In this document: positions 11,101 through 22,468 of the stretch, in pieces
Numbering within the stretch: the stretch's first letter is position 1
Layout of the letters: each line of letters opens with the position of its first letter
Origin: Planoprotostelium fungivorum
Taxonomy: Eukaryota > Evosea > Variosea > Cavosteliida > Cavosteliaceae
Direction of reading: 5' to 3'
NCBI GenBank assembly: GCA_003024175.1
Contig: MDYQ01000372.1
Coordinates: 1 to 64,000 of the forward strand
DNA: 64,000 nt
The notes under the pieces: generated by a model
What the model was told of the DNA's origin: nothing
What the model saw: only the letters and a program-made list of their open reading frames with translations
The model's database searches: none
Made by a program: the position numbers and the translations under genes

Positions 11101-14100
11101 CCTTGTGCCGTATTGTTCTTGAATTCAGTTGTTCCAATGGTGAAGGGAGAATCTATCGATTGTACGATGTAACACTGACTATTGCTACAAATATTTCCAT
11201 TCACAGTGACATTTGTCATCTGTACAATGGAGTGAAGCACCACGATGACTATCAAATGTCATGGATAGATAATATCGTTCTCCTCACCTGTGCCAGAAGC
11301 TGCCTGATTGTTCGTGATCGTCACATTTGTCAATATCACCGAGATACAATTCCTGAGATACGCAACGCCTCCAACGCCACTGTTAAGAGCAATGTTTCCA
11401 TCATATACGCTTCCGTCGTCTGCAAACGTCAGATCAAAGGACAAGGGTGATCTATCACCTCGAAAGTTACAGTTGTTTTGGTCCATTTGAGATACCAATC
11501 CCTGCACTCCGTCACCTCTGTTTCGAGTGAAGTGACAGTAGAAATTTTTTATGAAAGACTGGCCATCTGTTGTCGTCATTTCTGGGACAAGATGTGAAAT
11601 GTACTCACACACGAGTGATTGACTGATGGTGTTGTTATCAAAGCGGCTGTAGGACAGATAAGCACTGGCGCTATTGATGAGCCACGCAGAACCGACATTG
11701 TTGACGAACGTACAGTTTGCGGCAAGGATGAGGCTTCCTACATTGTACAATAGAGCTATTCACGTTAATTTCTCATTCCGTTTTTGAGGGTCTCACGGAT
11801 CGATGCAGTTGTATAGCACGAATCAAATGTGCAATTGGTAAGGGTGACGTAAGCGTTCGTCGCAGATGTACTGATGATACTGGGACCACACCGAATGAAA
11901 AAATTGTTCACACCTGATGAACGTGTCAAAAGATTGAATTTCTCTCAAATCACCCGTGAGCATATTGAAGAAATGGATAATAGAAGACGAATTGGTGTTG
12001 ACGTCCCGAAAGATGTTGTCCGTGAAAAGGAGAGGATTATCGTTCCTTATCAGGGTGGAAACTACAACGAGTCAGATAAAATTCACATCTCGAATCCACT
12101 CACGTATCACATCGTTCTTCGTCTGCACGTTGCTGAAGCTGCAACCGACCACTGAGATTTCATCTCCTACCTCCACCATGTGCATGTCTCCAGGTGGTGT
12201 ACCCGAGAAATCGGAAGAATTCAGAGATACTGCCCCTGTCACCTTCAAGGCACTGTTCGAAAATTGCGGTCTCCCTCCCACTCCAGCCGTCACCAACAGA
12301 TAACCGGATGTGACGAATCGACTGTTTGACATCTGTCCAGATACGATGAAAGTGGTACATCCGAAATTCATAAAGGAAGCTATGACGGATGTATCGGCGA
12401 TGGTCAAGTCTGAGGTCACATCAACGACACGAATCGAAGTGAAGTACTCACTCTGACAGGCGATAGCAGTTGGGGTCACGAATCGATTCAATGTAGAGGA
12501 TTTGAATGTGATCGATAGATTTGGATTCGCCGTGGTGAGATTGAAGAGAGACAGATTTCCGTTCTGTACCGTGAGAGAAGTGACATTACCATCCAACTTG
12601 AGTGAGTTGCTCGTGGACCAACTGCTGTTGACGATGTTGACTTGCAGGACGTTACTGATCTGGAGTGTGACCGAGATGGTCAATTTGGGATCCATAGCCG
12701 TCAGTGTGAGAGACTTCAATGGAGTGGCACCCGGCCACATCAGTGAAGACTTCTCTACCGTGTTGGCATTTACGCGAAGTGTAATGTCTGAGCCACTGGC
12801 ACAAGTACTGCTGTTTGTCGCATATTGAAATGCTGATGGATGTGAGTCGAATGACATACCCGACCTCACCTCTTCCAAAAGTGGAACCTGAGATATCGCA
12901 AGGGGGGCAGATGGGCCTGGCCTGACAGTCGTAATTGTCGAGGGAGAACGTGTAAGGACAAGTGGTGGAGAACAGAACATTCGAAGGTTGTGAAGATTGA
13001 ACGTGACAGAAAGTATCGACGGAATCGGTCGTCAGACTCGTCAAACTTCCGTCGACCTTCACCGATGTGATGAGGGCATCGAGTCCGTTGGATTGTACCA
13101 ATTGATTGGTGCCTGCGATCTCTCAACAAAATGTCGTGAAGGTAAAGTCACCTCCGGTGAGGTACAAGGGGGCAGATGCAGCCTGAAAAGTGCAGTCTTG
13201 GATGTTTACGCTCGTGCTGGATAAGATACAGTATGGGAGGCCACTGGACGATTGATCGGTGGTGAAAGTAGTACCGCTGATGTTTGTCGGTTGATTTGAG
13301 CTACCAGAGAGATTCAAGACTGAGAGATTCAGTCATTTGATGGAAATTCGGTGGAAACTCACTCGAAGTACTGTACGATGGATCAGAAGCGGCGATCGTG
13401 TTTCCGAAGAAAGATGAATATGTGATTTGAGATGGACCTGAAGTCATGATGATGCCACCTTCAACCGATGAATCAGTGACATCAAATCGACATCATCAGC
13501 TTCACCTCCAGCAATATTGTTCTTGAACGTGGAGTTGTTTATCCCCAGAGAAGTCATACCGACGTTCATGACGAAGCAGCGACTGTCATTCAAAGAGCAC
13601 GAGTTACCATCGAAGGTGACGTTGGTCATCTGGATTTGTAGCGATGGATCGGTCACCACGGCTGGTGCGATGTCAAAGATGTAATGGGCGAAGGACGCTT
13701 CACCTGCACCGTACGAAGCGCTGTTGTGGGTGAAACTCGTATCAATGAGTTTGATGATAACCGTTTGATTGATGTAGATGGCTCCTCCCATTCCATCACC
13801 GGAAACTTGATTCGAATCGAAGACACTTCCGATGTCTGTGAACGTCATCATTCTCCGATATCGACGATTTGATTTCGATATCCATGATACGACCGGCTCA
13901 CCTTCCATGTGACTACCCCGGATGACACCTCCGTAGCCCTTGGCCGTATTCAGAGTGAAGTTGCACTGAGTAGTCTGGGCTCCTCCAGCTGTTCATCATC
14001 CATCAGATCTCTACGTCACACACCGACTCACAGATGGGAGATCGATCGATCGTGTTGTTCACCATGGTGACTCGAGTCAAACGTGGCCACTGAATCGAAC

Positions 14101-15439
14101 TGACCAGAGAAGAGATCCCCACGTTGTTGATGAAGAGTGTGTCTCCCACGTTGATGGCACCACTCGTCGAATCCAACAGATCTGATGAGGTGAGAGAGAG
14201 AATAACGACCGTACTCACTTCTGGAACTGGAAGTCGTACACGAATCGAAGAGGGAACTATCTTGTATGTATGCACCGTACGTGTTACTGAATACGGCATA
14301 ACTACAGCGGACGAAATGGCAGCGAGTGATGATTGCGGCACGAACCGCTTCAATGAGGAGGGAAGAGGCATCGACTCGAACGTCGGTGAAATTATTTCTC
14401 GCGAAATAAATGTTCTTAGAGGAGTCGTCCGAGGTGGAGACTGAAAGAAGTCAGAGAAACACTTTCATCAGTCTCACCGATCATGGAGGCTGAGGTGATC
14501 TGGATGTTCTGGAAGGTGCAGTCCGATATGGACAGGTCACCATTGCTGTTAACCAATGGAGAACTAGAGGTACCGGTGAAGTCAGCCGAGGTGATGTTCG
14601 CTTGACTGGTTGCGGTGAGGGACGAAGAGTAGAAGATGGACCTTCCATGATCTCCTCCGAGTACGGTGATCGAGTTTGTTTGGATTGTCTGCAGAGTGAG
14701 ACGAACTGAGATGAGGAGGGCGGAGCAGAGGAGCTTCTGGGTGGCTGGTGGGTAAGATGCTGTCAAGTTCGAGTTGACAATGATCGCATCTGGAGACGGG
14801 GTGAGGTGAAATAAAGAGTCTGTTCTCACTGTTGCAGTTCACGTTTACGAACCTAGGATCGATGAACTCCGAGTCGATGATTGTGAGATCAGTCACAGCC
14901 ACAGCTGGATTTGGGAATGAGAAGGTGAAGTATTTAAAGGAGGAGGATTGGAAAACCAAAGAAGTGATGGTACCATCGAAAGTGAACGTGGACTGTCCGT
15001 TACAAACGATTCCGACGAAGTTGATCTAGTGAAGATCAGAAAGATCAGATCTGAAACATGTTGAACGTTCCGATTTGTGATATGATGAATACTTCACCTG
15101 ACCAATATTGGCAAAATTAAGATTAATCGTATTGATGAAGGTCAACCCCGTAGTGCTAGTCACGTTGAGAGAGACGAGTGGAGAAGTTCCACTGTAGCTC
15201 AGCGTCGATGTTTCGGTTGTAGGAGAAGAAGATGTGACCGTGATTATGTATGGTTGGTTCGAGGAAGAACACTTGCTCTGAGCATCTTGAAAAGCTGAAA
15301 CCCCATAAGAACGTGATCCTGTTCCATCCACATTAATAACATTACCGGCGAGAAAAGTGATTCCGTTTCCGTTACACTGGCCATTTACCACTAAGAAGAG
15401 AGAAAGTAGAAGACAATTGACGAGAGCGGTTCGGCTCAT
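8127..15439 (-). CDS. Receptor pseudokinase with beta-helix ectodomain and GPS
   Basis: A multi-exon gene for a very large type I membrane protein. It starts with a signal peptide (MSRTALVNCLLLSLFLVV, 15439). Exons from about 15.3 to 10.9 kb encode Asn/Ser/Thr-rich strands with GGAIY and FxxN-type repeats, as in right-handed beta-helix or chlamydial Pmp-like proteins; a Cys-containing segment (DNYDCQ) occurs twice (about 12.95 and 10.55 kb). A Ser/Thr run (SSTTSSTT) precedes a GAIN-like region and a GPS motif at about 9.65-9.78 kb with W, GC and CMCDHLTNF, so the HL/T cleavage site is present. A membrane span ending KRRR follows (about 9.5 kb). The kinase domain has GQGQHSVV, VAVKK, ELYVLK, then HTQVAARN for HRD, SSFG for DFG, SDIWSFGVLFW, NGETPYGNM and RCWKTKERITSREI. 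Both catalytic Asp are absent, so it is probably a pseudokinase. Kinase-exon joins are in frame; ectodomain joins are less certain, and two genes cannot be wholly excluded. Confidence 0.8.
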
Positions 15440-15656
15440 GGCTGCCGTTCAACTGGTGTATTTCTAGCCAGGACCAGGGAAAACATACGATATGTATCTG
15501 GAACAGATTTTTATCTCAAAGGTGGCATGACCTCAGCCAACCGATCTCGTTAGCAACACATTAAGCTTTTACTTGAGAGACATTCGATATTGGAACAGAG
15601 GCGCTGAGCCATAACATACCATTTATCGTAACATCTCTCCTGCACTTTCTCCTCCT

Positions 15657-17308
15657 TCATCCATCTACCTCATTCACTTCTTCCGTCTCATCTGCACCTT
15701 GATGCCAGTGCCCGTTCATCTCCTCCTGAGCTTCCACCGCCTCCCAGTCACCCCACTTGTCTCCTTGCTTCGTCCACGCCTCAGTCCCCTCCTCGTACTC
15801 TTCTTGCGTCACCAATGCGGTGTCCAACCTGGCAGCCACCTTCTCCTTGTCCATGTGCACTCCGATGATGACGATCTCTTGTCTCCTGTCTCCGTGAACA
15901 GAGTCCGCCTTGTAGTCCTCCCAGAATTTGGGGTCCTTCCAAGGCCATTCAGACGACGGCACGTCTGCGAACCAGAGAGAGTCAGGAGAGAGGGAATACA
16001 TGTTACCTGCTGAAGCCCAATTCGCGCAGTAACGATGTTTCGTGGCGATCCTGTTTGATTTTAGACAAATGAAGATGCTGATCCAGATGGAAGAGAGACA
16101 ACGACGCTCTGCTGATCTCACCAAGCGAAACCTTTCGATCGAATGACTGAAGGTAGATTCGTCTGTGAATCGGACAGGAGATCGTACAGCCTCTCCGAAT
16201 GAAAGGGAAGACGTCTGCGGTAGACGAAACTGGTCACACCATATTCCTCAGATTCAGGTATCTGCTGTCCTCTCATCTGTTTCAACCAGCCCGGAGCCGA
16301 GCTGGCTTTCTCAAAGTTGAATTTTCGAGTGTTGAGGATGGACTTCAGCTTGACGCGCGAGTTGCGAGCGGTGATGACTCTGGCTGAAGGATTCAGACTC
16401 TTCAGGGCGGCCTTGAGAACTTGGACAACTTCTCTCGATACGAGATCGATCTTGTTGAGTACGATGACGTTAGCGAACTCGATTTGATCCATCAGAAGGT
16501 GAGAGATCGTTCTGGGGTCATCGGAATCAGCCTTCTCGTCAGAGTCTCTCAGGTGCTTGATGCTCTTCAGATTGTCGTGGAAATTGTGGGCATCTACCAT
16601 GGTCACCATGGTGTCTGTCGGCGGTCAGAATCAACGTGAGGGGGAAGGATGTCACCCAGGCGGGCCCACTGGCACAGGCTGTTACCGTTTTCGTCTTCGA
16701 AGGTGAAAGTCTCGGCCACTTGCATGGGCTCGGATATTCCAGTGCTCTCGATCAAGAGATAATCGAACCTTCCCTGTTTCGCTAATTCTCTCACTTCGAT
16801 CAAGAGATCTTCACGCAGAGTGCAGCAGATGCAACCCTGTAGAAAGGATCAATGTCTGTTAGGATCGTGGAGTGGTCGTGATGTATCTCACGTTCTGCAT
16901 CTCGACCATCTTCTCGTCGACTCTGCTGAGAGCTGCTCCTCCCTTCTCGACCAATCTGGCGTCGATATTGATCTCGCTCATATCATTGACTCTGTTCGAG
17001 CGTCAGCATCATCATCACGTCGATGATGATCACATGACTGCCATCTTGAGTCCCTCTCGATTGTTGAGAATGTGATTGAGTAGAGTAGTCTTTCCTGCTC
17101 CCAGGAAACCAGAGAGAACGGTGACAGGTAAGACCTTATTCTTACCCTTCAAGATGTGCTTCTTATAGTGTGAGTGTGGCATCGTGTGAACCTCTGGTAA
17201 TGATTCCGTCTTATCTCGTTCTCGGGGACCCACGGCAGCTGCCTGAAATGTCCGCCGGCAGGACGAAGTCACGGACGAAAGATGACTGAAGACGTCTTCG
17301 TTTCTCAC
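15657..17308 (-). CDS. CobW/COG0523-family GTPase (ZNG1-like metallochaperone)
   Basis: A P-loop GTPase of the CobW family, whose eukaryotic members (ZNG1) deliver zinc to target proteins. Visible motifs in order: [15 protein letters not shown] (Walker A), NDMSEINID, the metal-binding [12 protein letters not shown] (CxCC), [11 protein letters not shown] (Walker B region), the base-recognition NKID, and a CobW C-terminal domain with [13 protein letters not shown] and the acidic, Trp-rich tail. At least five exons are visible, with introns near 16.0, 16.6, 16.85 and 17.0 kb. The Met at 17308 is the upstream option; [13 protein letters not shown], about 125 bp downstream, is an alternative start closer to family length. 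A histidine-rich gene lies 2.2 kb away. Confidence 0.9.
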
Positions 17309-17499
17309 ACAAGATCGAACGTTACACGAGCTTTTCTTCCTTTATCACTCAGAGATCGAGCTTCAAGTTACCGTATTTGGTCTGTTCGAGGGCCCAATGC
17401 GACAGGATCGAATCGACATAACCAACGACACCGCCAGTCGTCAGCTCCTCCTCGGTCGTCCTTGCAGCCGCCATGTCAAAGTGTGAACTCTGTTACGAT

Positions 17500-18339
17500 T
17501 CAATTTTCACGATCACCTGCTCTTCTCCTCACCAACTTGTCGACTGTGTTCTGAAAGTACAGTCCGTCTTCTTGACAAACCCTCCTGGCCACTTCCTTCC
17601 AGTCCAAATTGGACGTACCGATGAGTCTGTCGAGTTCAGTGGAATCTGTGTTGCTGCAGTGCTTGTATTCGATGATGCAGAGGTGGTCCGTGTTTCCGTC
17701 CACCCAGACGACCCTCCGTCGCAATTTGTGGCTGCCGCACGTGGTGTAAAAGTATCTCTTCTGGATGGATCCTGAGTCTAGTTAGATGCATTCGAGTGGT
17801 GGAAGATGTACCCAAGCTGGGTGCACCCCTCGATGTCTTCCAAGATAGACCGTCTGAATCACCGGAGGGTAGAAACGGTTGCTCTCCTCGATATGCATAA
17901 CAGAAGACACTGCTGGTGTCCAGAATGAATTCGTCTGTCTGAGAGTAAGAGATAAAATTACATATGATGTGATACTTATTCTTATAAAGCGTGGAGAATG
18001 AAGAAGATACGAACCAGGTAGGGTGAGAGGTTTCGAACAAGTGAAACTGGGAACGAGTTGGAACAGCCGCAGGGCACCTTCTAGAAAATCGTCCCAGCGG
18101 CTCTTGTGCCAAGAAGTTGGAGGTGTGACGTTACCCTCTACATCTCGAGTCGGTGATGGTGTGGAAGAAGTCCTCCTCTTCGTGCGATCGACCATCATCA
18201 TCATGCCTAAGAGGATGCCGGGTCTGATCTGATCACGTCTCATCACATCGCATTGATGCAATCTGTCTCTCACCTCTCGATATTCGTAATAATTGACTTT
18301 GTTTGGAAATTGTGTGAGCTTCACTGAGAAGCTGGACAT
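17500..18339 (-). CDS. Uncharacterised protein, possibly CG-1-like
   Basis: Exons join in frame from MSSFSVKLTQFPNKVNYYEY (18339) through SRWDDFLEGALRLFQLVP and FILDTSSVFCYAYRGEQPF to a C-terminal RRRAGDREN. The segment DGLSWKTSRG, then YFYTTCGSHKLRRRVVWV and DHLCIIEYKH, recalls the CG-1 domain of CAMTA transcription factors (DGxxWKK ... YYxH ... RRxYW ... IVLVHY). The loop between the Trp and the RR pair is about 15 residues shorter than usual, so the match is tentative. The gene begins 32 bp after the upstream gene's stop. Confidence 0.55.
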
Positions 18340-18370
18340 GCTTGTTTCGGGATTCTACAACGCGTCAGTT

Positions 18371-19317
18371 TCATTCGAACGAGAGGGCTGGACCCACCCT
18401 GTGGTTGTTCACGAGATCGCATATTTTCCCGGAAGAATCCTTGTTCCAACCGACTTGTACTGCAACTCGCGTCATGACGATGATGAGATGATCGAGTGTA
18501 CAAGTGATGCCGATCTGATTGAATGATGGAAGATGATGACACGATAAAACACAAAGAAATCGTGGCTCACAGCTCGTTTTCCCTCGCAATTGGTGGCCGT
18601 GTTGAAGATTGAAATTACGCGCGCTGACATCGTTTCCAGCCAGATATGTGAAGACGCCCCTCTTGTGATGCTTTCGTCGAAGGTGAGTCGAAGATAAAGA
18701 GACGATCGATGCACCTTGACGAGAGTGAGCGCGATGCTAAACCCCAAGACCTTAGACATCACATCATCCTCGATGGCTCTGATCGCGGTCGGTACCAGTT
18801 CGTATGGTCCTGTTGATATCTCAGAGAGAGACGAAGGGAGATGGATAGTCACCGGGTGTAGATTGTCTATTGGAAATGACTTTTGCAGTTACAATCACAT
18901 GGGCTACATCCCTCAATAACATCCTGCGAAATCTGAAAGAGATCAGTCTCAAAGATGAGATACACCGCTATCTACTTCGTTTGAATGGTGCGGCCCGCTA
19001 AGAAGAACTGTTCTTCCCATGATTGTCCATCTGCAGCTACCATCGCGACAGTATTCCAAAACTGCTGCACCGTCTTATTTCCTAAGTCAGCCGACCTGCG
19101 GATCGTCAGCGCACCACCATCTAACGGAATATTATTCGTACCCTTCTTCATTCATAAAGTCTATCGATCTAGCTGCATCATTTGCCATTATGATTCGAGG
19201 GGTCAGACCGTTCTCGCAGATGATTACCATCTTAGCCTTGTCAGAACTCATCAGCACATTCCATGCCGCTTCATATTCTTCGGGCCCGTCTGTCTTCTGT
19301 TTCTTATAGTTGCTCAT
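18371..19317 (-). CDS. Uncharacterised three- to four-exon protein
   Basis: Reads MSNYKKQKTDGPEEYEAAW at 19317, a segment KMVIICENGLTPRIIMANDA, then after an intron TVQQFWNTVAMVAADGQSW, LHPVTIHLPSSLSEI and a final exon with VAVQVGWNKDSSGKICDL ending at 18371. The last two exons join in phase 0 and stay open to a stop, which supports the model. The first half loosely resembles a PAS fold (an 'IIMANDAA' strand-helix and 'ADGQSW'), but I would not assign a function. Confidence 0.55.
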
Positions 19318-19541
19318 CGTCGATTGTTCGCATTGATGCCGTGCCGAGGGAGTCAAAATCGAGCTCCTGTGGCTACTTCTGGCGGATAAATGCCATTATG
19401 ATTTACCCGACATGTAAGTTGGTTGTGTTTTGTTTTATTCAAAGTCTTCGCGATGAGAGGAGAATTCTCGAACATACGACTAACGTCGAGTTCGACTCAC
19501 TTTTTCTCCACAAGAACAGAGACAGCACCCACTAGAAGAAC

Positions 19542-19868
19542 ATGCCTCACCACCATCACCACCACGGCATCTTGGACACCTTGTTTGGGTACGACCACCA
19601 CGGTCACCACCACCACGGATTGATCGACGGAATATTGGGTACACCTCATCACCATTCGAGACACCACCACCACACGACGGAGCACATTGTCTATCACCCA
19701 TCTGCACCTGTCTACGCACCCACACCTGTCTACGCTCCACAAACATACGTGCAACCCGTCACTCACACTGCATACATATGTCCTCCAACAAATGTTTATA
19801 CAACACCTTACCATCACGGACATCATTATGGATACCATCACGGACATCACCACCACCGCCACTGTTGA
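19542..19868 (+). CDS. Histidine-rich small protein (108 aa)
   Basis: A single-exon frame that starts MPHHHHHHGI and contains many HH, HHH and HHHH clusters, with GILDTLFGYDHHGHHHHG near the N-terminus and YHHGHHYGYHHGHHHHRHC at the end. The middle has VYAPTPVYAPQTYVQP. About a third of the residues are His and there are two Cys. Such composition suggests Zn, Ni or Cu binding or pH sensing, as in hisactophilin-type proteins, but no fold is recognised. It converges on the TGT gene with only 20 bp between the stops. The proximity to the CobW GTPase may be chance. Confidence 0.75.
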   Translation: MPHHHHHHGILDTLFGYDHHGHHHHGLIDGILGTPHHHSRHHHHTTEHIVYHPSAPVYAPTPVYAPQTYVQPVTHTAYICPPTNVYTTPYHHGHHYGYHHGHHHHRHC

Positions 19869-19888
19869 TAAATTGTAACACAAAACTT

Positions 19889-21605
19889 TTATAATTCATT
19901 TCTCGTGATCTTCTCTCTCAGTGATCGCATGTAATCGTTCATCTTCCACACATTGTGCGCGGTGGCAAGCGTATAAAAACTCAATTCGCTCATCCGATTC
20001 AGATGATGAAGGAAGGCCCTCGAGTGATTCTTACACCTGCATCGCATCACCATCACCGTCCATCCGTCAACGTAATCATCTCACGCGACGCATCCACAAG
20101 TTCTGTCGATCGGTTCATCATGCGATGACTTGAATTCCGATCGGCTGATGTCGATGGTTCCACCCTCAGACAGGAGACGTCCTGTTCTGGCAATCTTCGT
20201 GGGATAAGAAGAATCGAACGTGTCGATGCCGAAGCCGATCATGCTTCCTATGGATTGTGTGTCTCCCACGCCTGATGAGAATTCAGAGGTGGAGTGAGAT
20301 GTTGGTCACCTAAGAGGTGTACCGGCTTGTGAGTGGATGTCAGTCTGGGCATGATGGCCTTTAAGAGGTCGAATGATTCGGTTCGGTTCGATCCTATGCT
20401 GCCACCTGTCGCAGATCATGATCATGATGATCGCGATGATGATCGCGAAGACGTTCTCACCTACTGCGTGTCCATCGAACGGCATTTCGAACAATGTGTC
20501 CATGCTCTTGTTTCTCAGAGAAATATCCATTCCACCGTGGATGACGCTGTACATGGCCTGACCTCTCGGATCTGCCTTGTGTGTTTGGAGTGATCTCTCT
20601 TGCCATCTGTTTCATCTCATCATCAGACGATCATCAATGTGATGACGATCGTGACGTGATCATGCACGGATCGCTTGTCACGATGACAAACATGATGTGT
20701 GTGGTCACCTGTGTGTCCTGTGAAAAGTTGCCATCATATCTTGATTATCGATCGAAGGTAATATATCCAGTGGTATGATGATATCCGATCCCAATTGCTG
20801 TGCACATCAGCACCTCTTGTCGCATCATCATCATCATCATCGTCATCATCTTCTCACCTTCTGTGCCATTACGGAAGATTCCGGCGTCAGAGTGATCAAT
20901 TCTCCGTCGTAATAAGATCTGAAGGTGGCTCCCTTTTCGTTCAGAGAGATCAGAGAGGCTGAGTTGGATTCATCAAAGAGGTAACGATGGGTTTGTATCT
21001 CACATTCGTACTTGGATGGAATCTTTCCTTTCAATTCGTTTGTGATCTTTCGAGCGGACATGGAGAAGATCTGATTTGCGATGATGAGTGATGGAGGTGA
21101 TGGTGGTGAATGAGATCACATGTTGGAGATTTCAAGATCACCTGGAAGCCACCACTGTCCGTGATGATGGGCCCCGTTTTGTAGTTGATGAATTTGTGCA
21201 GACCTCCCGCGTCTTCTACCACCTGAACGAAACGTTCAATTGTGATTCGAGAATAGATGTTACATCACCTTCGGACCCGGATGAACCAAGAAGTGATACG
21301 TGTTACAAAAGATGAGCTGTGATCCTTTGAACGAGATTCAGCCTCGATGATGTGAATAGAATGAAGCGTTCACCCGCTTCCATCAGTCGAAGATTGTCAC
21401 ATCCCTTCACTGTACCGCTCGTAGCAACCTGAAAGGGTGGTGTCATAAAATGGATTCACATTCGAGACGTGCTCACCGGTACAAATCCTGGGGTGTCCAT
21501 CACACCGTGAGGTGTATGGATTCGACCCACTCGAGCGGCCGACTGACTCGACTGATATAAGATTTCGAATCGAAAACTGGAAGCATGATGTAGGGTGTTG
21601 ATCAT
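19889..21605 (-). CDS. tgt: tRNA-guanine transglycosylase, chlamydial-like
   Basis: Exchanges guanine-34 of certain tRNAs for queuine or its precursor. The chain starts MINTLHHASSFRFE (21605) and runs through GVMDTPGFVPVATSGTVKG, LLFCNTYHFLVHPGPKV, TGPIITDSGGFQV (active-site block), FRSYYDGELITLTPE, GSDIIIPLDILPS, AMYSVIHGGMD, FDGHAVGGSIG, KPVHLLGVGD, IGFGIDTFDSSYPTKIARTG (nucleophile Asp) and the zinc site CGCVACKNHSRAFLHHL, ending SLREKITRNEL. At least seven exons join in frame. The 'FDSSYPTK' version and the FRSYYDG insert differ from the common 'FDCVxPTR' of bacterial and eukaryotic enzymes and recall the chlamydial enzyme as I remember it. Confidence 0.9.
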
Positions 21606-22222
21606 CTCTCAATGCCTGATCTTTCGTGCTCGATTAATTTTTCAAGTTGAAATCTGCAGGTTGTAGATCGTCATCCGGCGCTCAGTTCCTCACAACTTCT
21701 CAGACCAACCAAAGGTGAGTCACAGCTCTCTTCAAGCTCCACATCTCTCCTGATGATATACATTTTACAAATCAATCCACTCTGAACATCCTGTTGATAA
21801 CCTTCGCAACTGATCGTTCTCACTCTCTTTCAACTTTGTTTCATGAGATCTGAAGCTGAAAGTTTATCTAGGTAAGTAGAATCCGAGAAGACCTCTTGTT
21901 CCCATCTAAGGTAAGAATGAGGGGCCACCCTTTCACATTTTCCTTCTATGATGATACAAAGTTCCGTTCTTTCCGAATGATCAGTGGGGAACCCAATCTT
22001 TTTTGCTAATTATGCCAATCTGAACATACTATACAATCCTGAATTCAGTTTCTCTGAACAACGTCTGATCCCTTCCAATAGGTTCCGAGCTCTTTCCTCT
22101 TTGATGGACGGTCTGTCTCCAATAAATTCGGATCATCGCACTTTTGTTTTTCCTCATGTCTTCATTATTTCCCATCTTGTTCGGATCATGTTGAAACCCT
22201 CTATAAAATCATAGGATATATA
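21606..22222. other. Intergenic, with splice-like signals
   Basis: Plus-strand GT donors follow AG or AAG at 21704 (AAAGGTGAGTC), 21870 (TCTAGGTAAGTAG) and 21909 (CTAAGGTAAGAAT). They could belong to spliced 5' leader exons of the downstream homeodomain gene. No coding frame was recognised, and the stretch is more AT-rich than its neighbours. Confidence 0.4.
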
Positions 22223-22441
22223 TTATCTATCCTCCACATCGGTGTGATGATAGAGAGCAGATTCCTCATGCTTGGTGTTGAGAAGACGAGCGCGAAAAAA
22301 GTGGCGTTGTAGAATAAACTCGACAGAAGGAAAGAGCAAACTCTTGATGATGGCTGGGTCCGCACCACCACCGATTGACGTATCGATGATATCGGAAGAG
22401 AGTTCCGTTGAGAAGGAGAAAGAGTGAGAGAGTTTCAGCAT
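22223..22441 (-). CDS. Possible small protein (72 aa)
   Basis: An open frame starting MLKLSHSFSFSTELSSDI and ending YHHTDVEDR. It is divergent from the homeodomain gene, with 27 bp between the starts, so one bidirectional promoter would have to serve both. No domain recognised. It could be a chance frame. Confidence 0.3.
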   Translation of the reverse strand: MLKLSHSFSFSTELSSDIIDTSIGGGADPAIIKSLLFPSVEFILQRHFFRARLLNTKHEESALYHHTDVEDR

Positions 22442-22468
22442 GTTCAAAGGACCTTTTGTAGCTGATAT

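Noticed and set aside
18560-18720. NDVSARNFNLQHGHQLRGKTS-like string (read in pieces) resembling fumarylacetoacetate hydrolase
   Set aside because: It appears only in an alternative frame. The flanking exons lack the upstream and downstream FAH motifs, and the other frame gives a continuous two-exon join to a stop.
19497-19883. Minus-strand Val/Cys-rich open frames over the His-rich gene
   Set aside because: Antisense of CAC/CAT codons gives GTG/ATG runs; this is a compositional shadow.
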